From Arthrobacter sp. Bi83 (GTDB lineage: Bacteria > Actinomycetota > Actinomycetes > Actinomycetales > Micrococcaceae): a stretch of DNA of 38,228 bases. Shown here one piece after another: positions 1 to 6,636 of the stretch (the first letter of the stretch is position 1; each line of letters starts with the position of its first letter). The translations under genes were made by a program, and so were the position numbers. Below the pieces are notes generated by a model, which was not told the DNA's origin, made no database searches, and worked only from the letters and a program-made list of their open reading frames with translations. The DNA lies in the NCBI RefSeq assembly GCF_918698095.1, contig NZ_CAKKLY010000049.1, forward strand, positions 1 through 38,228, in the 5' to 3' direction.

Positions 1-286
1 GCGTACGGGAGTACGTTTTGACCGCGTCTTTCACCTCCGCCGCGAAGTCCTCGTTGTCCCACTGCCGCCGGGCAAAGCCCACCAGGGCAAAGCTGGGCGG
101 CAACAGGCCGCGGTTCGCGAGGTCATAGACAGCGGGCATGAGCTTCTTGCGGGCGAGGTCACCCGTGACTCCGAAGAGCACGAGCGACGACGGTCCGGCA
201 ATCCGGTTCAGACGGCGGTCCCGCGCATCCCGCAAAGGGTTCCCGCTCCTGCCCGCTGACCTCTTGCCGTTCAAAGTATCTGGCAT
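1..286 (-). CDS. zwf: Glucose-6-phosphate 1-dehydrogenase, 5' end only (partial)
   Basis: This is the first 95 codons of a gene that runs off the left edge. The product would oxidise glucose-6-phosphate to 6-phosphogluconolactone with NADP, the entry step of the oxidative pentose phosphate pathway. The translation carries the NADP-binding signature GVTGDLARKKLMPAVYDL at about residues 34-51, typical of G6PD N-termini, followed by LVGFARR. The ATG at 286 has no clear Shine-Dalgarno sequence, so the message could be leaderless or the start could differ. It reads away from the gntR-purU1 divergent region and nothing seen links it to the methyl-degradation genes. Confidence 0.9.
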   Translation of the reverse strand, partial: MPDTLNGKRSAGRSGNPLRDARDRRLNRIAGPSSLVLFGVTGDLARKKLMPAVYDLANRGLLPPSFALVGFARRQWDNEDFAAEVKDAVKTYSRT

Positions 287-439
287 GGTTGGTTTAGTGC
301 CTTAGCTTTCAGTGGCTGACGCGCCGAGGCGCATTTTTGCCACAGGGGATTTGCTCCTAAGGCTGTCACCTGCGCAGGGAGCGTTGACCCACCAAAGCGG
401 GCGGCGCCACCCACCCGTTAGGATGGGCGCGCTTCAAAG

Positions 440-457
440 GGCGGGCACCATCCCGCC
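440..457 (-). terminator. Possible terminator after gntR
   Basis: GGCGGG (440-445) and CCCGCC (452-457) form a 6-bp hairpin with a 6-nt loop, 11 nt past the gntR stop on the minus strand. Only CTTTG follows, so it is a weak intrinsic terminator at best. In the rest of the gntR-zwf gap (287-439) I see nothing I can name. Confidence 0.35.
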
Positions 458-467
458 GTCGTCCTGG

Positions 468-1148
468 CTAGGCGGCAAACAGCGCTGTCCGCACGGCCTT
501 CTCGAAGCCATCGACGTGAACGCGGGCCAGCTCTGCGGCACGGGCCTCGTCTCCGTCGATCACAGCTTCAAGCAGGTCGACGTGCTCATGCACATGCCGG
601 GAAAGGTTTGGCAGCCTGTCCAGCACCATGCACCAAATCCGCGTTGCGAGGTTGTCGTAGCGGATCAGCACGTCTTCCAGGTGCGGATTCGCCGCTGCAG
701 CATAAATTCCCTGGTGCACCCGGGCGTCCAGCCGCAACGTCTCCACAACAGATGCGCTGTCCACGTCAAAGGACTCCACTTCCGCCACGATGAGGCGGAG
801 CCGGTCCCGCGCTGCCGCCGTGCCCACCCTGGCGGCACGGGCAGCCGCGAGGGGCTCAAGCTGAGCCCTGATTTCCGAGATGAACGCGAGGTCCGTCACC
901 TCCACGCGCGTCGCGAAAGTGCCACGCCTCGGATAGGTCACAACGAGCCGGTCCACTTCAAGCCGTTTCAGCGCTTCCCTCACGGGAGTCCGTCCCACAC
1001 CGAGTTCCTTGGCAATCCCCTCGTCGTAGAGCGGATCACCAGGACGGATCTCCAGGGTCAACAGACTGTCACGTATCCGTTCGTAGGCCACATCAGCCAA
1101 GGATTTCGAGACTCCGGCCTCCGTCACCGCGAAAGCTTCAAACGCCAC
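468..1148 (-). CDS. GntR family transcriptional regulator, FCD (FadR-like) subfamily
   Basis: This is a DNA-binding regulator of about 226 residues. A winged-helix GntR domain comes first (motif LGVGRTPVREALKRLE, then YPRRGTF), followed by an all-helical FCD ligand-binding domain with the expected D-x3-H pair (LDARVHQGIY) and later histidines (RHVHEHVDLL, RVHVDGF). I prefer the GTG at 1148 because an AGAGG box sits 7 nt upstream. An in-frame TTG at 1172 would add 8 residues but has no ribosome-binding site. It is divergent from purU1, so it is the obvious candidate regulator of the purU1-dmg1-fchA-folD-fdh-folE cluster. The ligand is unknown; dimethylglycine, sarcosine or a C1 metabolite would fit the context. 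Confidence 0.85.
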   Translation of the reverse strand: MAFEAFAVTEAGVSKSLADVAYERIRDSLLTLEIRPGDPLYDEGIAKELGVGRTPVREALKRLEVDRLVVTYPRRGTFATRVEVTDLAFISEIRAQLEPLAAARAARVGTAAARDRLRLIVAEVESFDVDSASVVETLRLDARVHQGIYAAAANPHLEDVLIRYDNLATRIWCMVLDRLPNLSRHVHEHVDLLEAVIDGDEARAAELARVHVDGFEKAVRTALFAA

Positions 1149-1203
1149 CGCTCCGCCTCTCTCATCGGCCAAAATTCGACTATTGACCTCGTCCGTTCAC
1201 CAG

Positions 1204-1262
1204 TATACGCTGGCCATCACCCCTGATATATCAATAAGGTGGTCAACCATATATCTGAAGGA
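1204..1262 (+). promoter_or_regulatory. purU1 promoter region with candidate GntR operator and ribosome-binding site
   Basis: The gntR-purU1 gap holds TATACG (1204-1209) with TTGACC 15 nt upstream (1183-1188), a short-spaced but possible promoter. Downstream lie the perfect palindrome TGATATATCA (1224-1233) and the inverted repeat TGGTCAACCA (1240-1249), of the TGGT-N-ACCA type that FadR-like GntR proteins often bind. ATATATCTG follows. The ribosome-binding site GAAGGAGAG ends 4 nt before the purU1 ATG. The core TGATATATC recurs upstream of moeA at 9622-9630. Confidence 0.5.
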
Positions 1263-1267
1263 GAGGC

Positions 1268-2182
1268 ATGACCGCAGTGGCCGCGTCCCCAGAAACCAGG
1301 CCAGCTCCGCAGGCAGAAGCCACTGGAGAAGCCAAGACCAGCAGGTTCGTACTCACATTGTCGTGCGTCGAGCGTCCCGGCATCGTTCAGGCAGTGACCA
1401 CGTTCCTGTTTGAGCGGGGTTTCAACATCGAAGAGCACCAGCAGTTCGACGACGGCCTCCGCCAGACCCTGCACCTGCGCACTGCCTTCTCCGGAACTGC
1501 GGCTTATGCCCCGGAAAGGCTTGAAGAGGAGTTCCACCCCATCGCGGAACGCTTCGACATGAAGTTCCAAGTGCACGACGAAACCAAGCAGCGCGTTCTG
1601 GTCATGGTTTCCAAGTTCGGACACTGCCTTAACGACCTGATTTTCCGCTGGCGGGGCGGCAGCCTCGGCGGCGATCTGGTTCTGGTGGTTTCCAATCACG
1701 AAACGCACCGGGCGATGGCCGAGGCTGCCGGCCTGCCCTTCATTCACATCCCCGTGACGCCGGAAACGAAACAGGATGCCGAGCGCCGGCTGCTCGAGCT
1801 CGTGGATGAGTACAACATCGACCTGGTTGTCCTGGCCCGCTACATGCAGGTCCTTTCCAATGAGCTGTGCCGGTCGCTCACGGGCAGGGCAATCAACATC
1901 CACCACTCGTTCCTACCGGGATTCAAGGGAGCACGCCCCTACCACCAGGCCTACGACCGCGGAGTCAAGCTTGTGGGCGCAACCGCCCACTACGTCACGG
2001 CCGACCTCGACGAGGGCCCGATCATCGAGCAGGAAGTCATCCGCGTCGATCACAGTTTCAGGCCGACCACGCTCTCCACCATCGGCCAGGACGCTGAGGC
2101 CCTGGCCCTGGCGCGAGCCGTTCGCTGGCACTGCGAACACCGTGTGCTGATAGACCAGGCCAGCACAATCGTCTTCCGCTAA
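1268..2182 (+). CDS. purU: Formyltetrahydrofolate deformylase, copy 1
   Basis: The enzyme hydrolyses 10-formyl-THF to formate and free THF. Its 304 residues show an N-terminal ACT domain (about 25-105, SCVERPGIVQAV) and a C-terminal formyltransferase-type domain (about 108-300). The catalytic Asn-His-Asp set of this fold is visible as N210 and H212 in INIHHSFLPGFKG and D248 in TADLDEGPII. The ATG follows a strong GAAGGAGAG site. It is the first gene of the cluster and is followed after 55 bp by dimethylglycine oxidase. In this setting it probably regenerates THF and feeds formate to the downstream dehydrogenase, not to purine synthesis. A close paralogue lies at 16889-17851. Confidence 0.95.
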   Translation: MTAVAASPETRPAPQAEATGEAKTSRFVLTLSCVERPGIVQAVTTFLFERGFNIEEHQQFDDGLRQTLHLRTAFSGTAAYAPERLEEEFHPIAERFDMKFQVHDETKQRVLVMVSKFGHCLNDLIFRWRGGSLGGDLVLVVSNHETHRAMAEAAGLPFIHIPVTPETKQDAERRLLELVDEYNIDLVVLARYMQVLSNELCRSLTGRAINIHHSFLPGFKGARPYHQAYDRGVKLVGATAHYVTADLDEGPIIEQEVIRVDHSFRPTTLSTIGQDAEALALARAVRWHCEHRVLIDQASTIVFR

Positions 2183-2237
2183 AGCAGCCACCTACAGGCC
2201 GCAGAAGCCCACAACCCAAATCAGCAGGAGAAACCAC

Positions 2238-4730
2238 ATGGCATCGACGCCACGAATTGTCATCATCGGAGCTGGCATCGTCGGGACGAATCTCGCCGAC
2301 GAACTGGTCGCCCGGGGATGGAACAACATCACAGTCCTGGACCAGGGGCCTTTGAACATGCCCGGCGGATCCACCTCCCACGCTCCGGGCCTGGTGTTCC
2401 AGACGAATCCCTCCAAGACCATGGCGTCCTTCGCCAAGTACACAGTGGAGAAGCTGCTGTCCCTTACAGAGGACGGCGTCAGCTGCTTCAACCAGGTGGG
2501 CGGCCTGGAAATCGCGACCACCGAAACCCGTCTCGCTGACCTGAAGCGGAAGCTGGGCTATGCCTCCTCCTGGGGAATCGAAGGAAGTATTCTCTCCTCT
2601 GCCGAGTGCAAGGAGCTCTACCCGCTCCTGAACGAGGAGAACATTCTCGGCGGCCTCCACGTTCCAAGTGACGGCCTGGCAAGTGCCGCACGCGCCGTTC
2701 AGCTGCTGATCAAACGCACAGAGGCGGCGGGAGTCAAGTACCGTGGCTCCACGGCCGTGACAGGAATCGAACAGTCCGGACGGCGGGTTACCGGCGTCGA
2801 GACCTCCGAGGGCGTCATTCCGGCCGACATCGTCATCTCATGCGCCGGCTTTTGGGGAGCCAAGATCGGCGCCATGATCGGCATGTCCGTTCCCCTGCTC
2901 CCGCTGGCCCACCAGTACGTGAAGACCACTGCCGTGCCCGAGCTGAACGGCCGCAATGAACTGCCCAACGGAGCCACGCTGCCCATCCTGCGCCACCAGG
3001 ACCAGGACCTCTACTACCGCGAACACGGCGAACGCTACGGCATCGGCTCCTATGCCCACCGCCCCATGCCCGTCGACGTCGACACTCTGGGAACCTACGC
3101 CCCCGAGAGCGTCAGCGAACACAACATGCCGTCCCGCCTCGACTTCACGCTGGAGGACTTCCTGCCGGCTTGGGAGGCCTCGAAGGAGCTCCTTCCCGGA
3201 CTGGCGAAGAGCGAAATCGAGGATGGCTTTAACGGCATCTTCTCCTTCACCCCCGACGGCGGACCGCTCCTTGGGGAGTCCAAGGAACTCGACGGCTTCT
3301 TTGTCGCTGAAGCGGTCTGGGTCACGCACTCGGCCGGCGTTGCCAAGGCGATGGCCGAACTGCTGACCACGGGCAAGTCCGAAACCGACCTGGGTGAATG
3401 CGACATCACCCGCTTCGAGGACGTCCAGCTCACCCCCGAATACGTCAGCGAGACCTCGCAGCAGAACTTCGTGGAAATTTACGACGTCCTCCACCCGCTC
3501 CAGCCCCGCCTCTCCCCGCGCAACCTTCGCGTCAGCCCGTTCCACGCCCGGCACAAGGAGCTGGGGGGCTTCTTCCTGGAGTCCGGCGGCTGGGAGCGGC
3601 CCTACTGGTTCGAATCAAATGCCGCCCTCCTCAAGGAGATGCCGGCGGAATGGCTGCCGCCGGCCCGGGACACCTGGTCCCAGATGTTCAGCTCCCCCAT
3701 TGCTGCCGCTGAAGCGTGGAAGACCCGCACCGCAGTCGCAATGTATGACATGACGCCGCTCAAACGGCTGGAAGTGTCCGGTCCCGGAGCCCTGAAGCTG
3801 CTTCAGGAGCTGACAACTGCGGACCTGAACAAGAAGCCGGGGGCCGTCACCTACACGCTTCTGCTCGACCACGCAGGTGGTGTGCGGAGCGACATCACAG
3901 TAGCCCGCCTGAGCGAGGACACCTTCCAGCTCGGAGCCAACGGCAACATCGACACCGCCTACTTCACGAGGGCAGCCCGGCACCAGACGCAAAGCGGGTC
4001 CGCCGCTGATTGGGTCCAGGTGCGCGACACCACGGGAGGCACCTGCTGCATCGGCCTGTGGGGGCCTTTGGCCCGCGACCTGGTCAGCGGGGTCAGCGAG
4101 GATGACTTCTCCAACGACGGCCTGAAGTACTTCCGGGCCAAGAGCGTTGTCATTGGCGGGGTCCCGGTCACGGCCATGCGTTTGTCCTATGTTGGCGAAC
4201 TTGGCTGGGAACTGTACACCAGCGCCGACAACGGACAGAAGCTGTGGGATGCGCTCTGGCAGGCAGGACAGCCCTTTGGCGTCATCGCGGCCGGACGGGC
4301 GGCATTCAGTTCCCTCCGCCTCGAAAAGGGCTACCGCTCCTGGGGAACGGACATGACCACGGAGCACGACCCCTTCGAAGCGGGTCTCGGGTTCGCCGTG
4401 AAGATGTCCAAAGACAGCTTCATCGGCAAGGGCGCGCTCGAGGGCCGGACCGAGGAGGGCTCCGCCCGGCGGCTGCGCTGCCTGACCATCGACGACGGCC
4501 GGTCCATCGTCCTGGGCAAGGAACCCGTTTTCTACAAGGAGCAGGCAGTCGGTTACGTGACCAGCGCCGCTTACGGATACACCGTGGCCAAGCCGATTGC
4601 CTACGCCTACCTTCCGGCCACCGTTTCCGTCGGCGATGCCGTCGAGATCGAATACTTCGGACGGCGTATCAGGGCCACCGTTTCGGAAGAGCCCCTGTAC
4701 GACCCGAAGATGACCAGGCTCCGCGGGTAA
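2238..4730 (+). CDS. dmg: Dimethylglycine oxidase, copy 1
   Basis: This FAD- and folate-dependent enzyme oxidatively demethylates N,N-dimethylglycine to sarcosine; the methyl becomes 5,10-methylene-THF when THF is bound, or formaldehyde when it is not. It is 830 residues long, the length I recall for the Arthrobacter globiformis enzyme of known structure. The N-terminal half is a DAO-type flavin domain (VIIGAGIVGTNLADE at 8-22) with H48 in STSHAPG at the expected covalent FAD site. The catalytic H225 (LPLAHQY) and Y259 (QDLYYRE) are present. The C-terminal half is a GcvT-like folate domain with D552 (GGVRSDIT). Ribosome-binding site AGGAGAAACC. It sits between purU1 and fchA. The second copy is at 17873-20380. 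Confidence 0.95.
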   Translation: MASTPRIVIIGAGIVGTNLADELVARGWNNITVLDQGPLNMPGGSTSHAPGLVFQTNPSKTMASFAKYTVEKLLSLTEDGVSCFNQVGGLEIATTETRLADLKRKLGYASSWGIEGSILSSAECKELYPLLNEENILGGLHVPSDGLASAARAVQLLIKRTEAAGVKYRGSTAVTGIEQSGRRVTGVETSEGVIPADIVISCAGFWGAKIGAMIGMSVPLLPLAHQYVKTTAVPELNGRNELPNGATLPILRHQDQDLYYREHGERYGIGSYAHRPMPVDVDTLGTYAPESVSEHNMPSRLDFTLEDFLPAWEASKELLPGLAKSEIEDGFNGIFSFTPDGGPLLGESKELDGFFVAEAVWVTHSAGVAKAMAELLTTGKSETDLGECDITRFEDVQLTPEYVSETSQQNFVEIYDVLHPLQPRLSPRNLRVSPFHARHKELGGFFLESGGWERPYWFESNAALLKEMPAEWLPPARDTWSQMFSSPIAAAEAWKTRTAVAMYDMTPLKRLEVSGPGALKLLQELTTADLNKKPGAVTYTLLLDHAGGVRSDITVARLSEDTFQLGANGNIDTAYFTRAARHQTQSGSAADWVQVRDTTGGTCCIGLWGPLARDLVSGVSEDDFSNDGLKYFRAKSVVIGGVPVTAMRLSYVGELGWELYTSADNGQKLWDALWQAGQPFGVIAAGRAAFSSLRLEKGYRSWGTDMTTEHDPFEAGLGFAVKMSKDSFIGKGALEGRTEEGSARRLRCLTIDDGRSIVLGKEPVFYKEQAVGYVTSAAYGYTVAKPIAYAYLPATVSVGDAVEIEYFGRRIRATVSEEPLYDPKMTRLRG

Positions 4731-4753
4731 TCAGCCCGCAAGGCCATTTGGGG

Positions 4754-4798
4754 GCACGCAGCCCGGCTCATCCTCGCAACGGGAGCCGGGCTGCGTGC
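4754..4798 (+). terminator. Strong 16-bp hairpin between dmg1 and fchA
   Basis: The arms at 4754-4769 (GCACGCAGCCCGGCTC) and 4783-4798 are perfectly complementary, with a 13-nt loop. No T-run follows, so it is not a classical intrinsic terminator. It could be an RNA-processing or mRNA-stabilising element, or a partial terminator that lowers expression of fchA and later genes relative to dmg1. Confidence 0.6.
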
Positions 4799-4843
4799 AG
4801 CCCCCGTTCCGCCCCCAGCCTCAACCAGCCCAGGAATGGAAAA

Positions 4844-5470
4844 ATGATCGGTTCAGAAACACTTAATGACTACCTCGGCAGGCTTGCTTCACGGAGGCCC
4901 ACCCCTGGTGGCGGCGCGGCCGCAGCGCTCCATGCTGCGCAAGGTGCAGCCCTGGTGGCCATGGTGGCCAGGTTCAGCAGCGGCGGCAAATATGAGCAGC
5001 ACGCACAGACGACGTCCAGAATCATTGCCGCAGCCGACCGGCTCACCGGCGAGACGTTGGAGCTGGCCGACGCCGACGAAGCCGCCTTCAAAGCCGTCAT
5101 CACCTCTTACAAGCTGCCGGCGGCAAGCGAGGCCGACCGTGAGACGCGTGCGGCCGCCATCCAAAACGCACTTGTTCAGGCCGCCCAACCGCCGGTCCGT
5201 CTGATCAAGCTGGCGGGCGCTGTCGTGGAGCTCGCCGCTGAACTTCTGGATATTGCGAACCCGAACGTCATCAGCGACATTGCCGCAGCCGCCGACGCGG
5301 CCAGGGCAGCGGCGACTACGGCCCGCGTCAACATCGACATCAATGTGGTGGCCATCAAGGACACCCAGGCGCACGCCTCGCTGGCGGAACAGACGGACGG
5401 CCTCGAAGAAAAAGTCGTCCTGGCGGCGGACTCGCTCTCACGCCAGGTGCGGGAAAGGATCCTCCGGTGA
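4844..5470 (+). CDS. fchA: Cyclodeaminase/cyclohydrolase family protein (FchA-like)
   Basis: This 208-residue helical protein belongs to the formiminotransferase-cyclodeaminase C-terminal family. The N-terminal glycine-rich motif RRPTPGGGAAAALHAAQGAAL (about residues 17-37) is the family hallmark. Members act either as formimino-THF cyclodeaminase or, as shown for Methylobacterium Fch, as 5,10-methenyl-THF cyclohydrolase. The second role fits here because folD follows with a 4-nt stop/start overlap and no histidine-degradation gene is nearby. I chose the ATG at 4844 because AGGAA lies 8 nt upstream. The open frame extends further upstream, but that part overlaps dmg1 in another frame and has no family similarity. 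Confidence 0.85.
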   Translation: MIGSETLNDYLGRLASRRPTPGGGAAAALHAAQGAALVAMVARFSSGGKYEQHAQTTSRIIAAADRLTGETLELADADEAAFKAVITSYKLPAASEADRETRAAAIQNALVQAAQPPVRLIKLAGAVVELAAELLDIANPNVISDIAAAADAARAAATTARVNIDINVVAIKDTQAHASLAEQTDGLEEKVVLAADSLSRQVRERILR

Positions 5471-6345
5471 CGGCATCTTTGCTCTCCGGCAAGCCTCTTG
5501 CCAAGCTGATTCAGCAGCAGGCGACAGCCCAGGCCAAGGCCCTGGCCGAGGAGGGCTCAGGCCCTACCCTCGCCGTCGTGGTTGCCACTGAGGACAGCTC
5601 GACCCACTGGTATGTGCGCTCCATAGAGCGCGCCGCCGAAAACGCCGGCATCGGCTGCAGGATTATCGACGTCGGCCACGACGCGACTGAACAGGTACTC
5701 ATTGCCGTGTTGAAGGACCTCAGTGCCGAGCCTTCGGTCAATGGCATCATCCTGCAGACTCCCCTGCCTCCGTGCGTCAGAACCCCGGAACTGGTCAAGT
5801 ACATCTCCCCGGAAAAGGACGTCGACGGCGCAAACCCGTTGAGCCTGGGACTGCTGGCCGTAGGGGAACGCGCCTTCGCACCGGCTACGGCACGGGCCGT
5901 TGTAGAAATGCTGGACCACTTTGAGATTCCGGTGGCGGGCCGCAACGTGGTGGTGGTGGGCCGTTCAACTGTGGTGGGCAAGCCCCTGTCCCTGCTGCTT
6001 TTGCAGAAGGACGCCACCACCACCGTCTGCCACTCGAAGTCCGGCCCTCTCGCGAAGTACACCAAGGCGGCCGACGTCGTGGTTGTTGCGGCCGGCCGCA
6101 CCGGGCTGCTCACCGGGACGGATGTTTCGGAACACTCGGTGGTCATCGATGTGGGAACCAATGTGCTTTCCGACGGCTCGCTCGCCGGCGATGTCGACGA
6201 AGCCAGCGTCCGGACGGTGGCTTCAGCGCTGACGCCGGTCCCAGGCGGCGTCGGCTCAGTCACGACGGCGCTGCTGCTTCTCCACACCGCCGAAGCGGCG
6301 CGGGACCAGACACGCGCGGCCCGGACGCCTGTACTCACACCATGA
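5467..6345 (+). CDS. folD: FolD-type methylenetetrahydrofolate dehydrogenase with altered active site
   Basis: This 292-residue FolD homologue should oxidise 5,10-methylene-THF to methenyl-THF with NADP. The Rossmann motif GRSTVVGKP (165-173), KDVDG (117-121), IILQTPLP (95-101 region) and TPVPGGVGSVT are all present. In normal FolD the catalytic motif is Y-x-x-x-K; here residues 49-53 read YVRSI, with isoleucine (codon ATA, 5623-5625) in place of the lysine essential for cyclohydrolase activity. The usual PCTP motif is PATA. It may therefore be only a dehydrogenase, with FchA doing the hydrolysis. The GTG start overlaps the fchA stop (GTGA), and its own stop overlaps the next gene (ATGA). Confidence 0.9.
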   Translation: MTASLLSGKPLAKLIQQQATAQAKALAEEGSGPTLAVVVATEDSSTHWYVRSIERAAENAGIGCRIIDVGHDATEQVLIAVLKDLSAEPSVNGIILQTPLPPCVRTPELVKYISPEKDVDGANPLSLGLLAVGERAFAPATARAVVEMLDHFEIPVAGRNVVVVGRSTVVGKPLSLLLLQKDATTTVCHSKSGPLAKYTKAADVVVVAAGRTGLLTGTDVSEHSVVIDVGTNVLSDGSLAGDVDEASVRTVASALTPVPGGVGSVTTALLLLHTAEAARDQTRAARTPVLTP

Positions 6346-6590
6346 CCGACGCACTAATGGCACGCCGCACGGCGCTTCATTCCGCCAGCACAAAGGTCGT
6401 GGCCGACTGGACCGCGCTCATGCCAGGCGATTTCGTCACGGTGCTGGAGTCCTACACAGTTCCCCACAGCGGCTGGATCGACGACCTGACAGAGGACGGC
6501 CGCATCATCTGGCTGGTTCTGACCTTCGGGGGTGGCCGCCGTATGTTCTTCCGCGAGAACGGCGACATCATCACGGTCGAAGTTCCATAG
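6342..6590 (+). CDS. Unknown 82-residue protein coupled to folD
   Basis: I do not recognise this family. The protein is small, soluble and has no signal peptide, membrane segment or metal motif. The C-terminal half alternates short hydrophobic stretches (IIWLVLTF, RRMFF, IITVEV) with turns and looks like a small beta-barrel or SH3-like fold. It begins with an ATG overlapping the folD stop by 4 nt and ends 46 nt before the formate dehydrogenase start, so it is almost certainly translated and cotranscribed with them. A role as an assembly, docking or regulatory partner of the folate enzymes or the dehydrogenase is only a guess from position. Confidence 0.7.
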   Translation: MTDALMARRTALHSASTKVVADWTALMPGDFVTVLESYTVPHSGWIDDLTEDGRIIWLVLTFGGGRRMFFRENGDIITVEVP

Positions 6591-6636
6591 GCCAAGCACA
6601 CCCCTACTGCCCGGCAAAGATCTGAAGGAAGAGCCA

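Noticed and set aside
1149..1267. THF or ZTP riboswitch ahead of purU1
   Set aside because: The region is short, AT-rich and palindromic, not structured like those RNAs, and their conserved motifs are absent. The same holds upstream of folE and purF.
4244..4843. 200-codon upstream extension of fchA
   Set aside because: It overlaps dmg1 in another frame, reads as an R/G/P-rich shadow and runs through the hairpin. The ATG at 4844 has a ribosome-binding site and begins the conserved domain.
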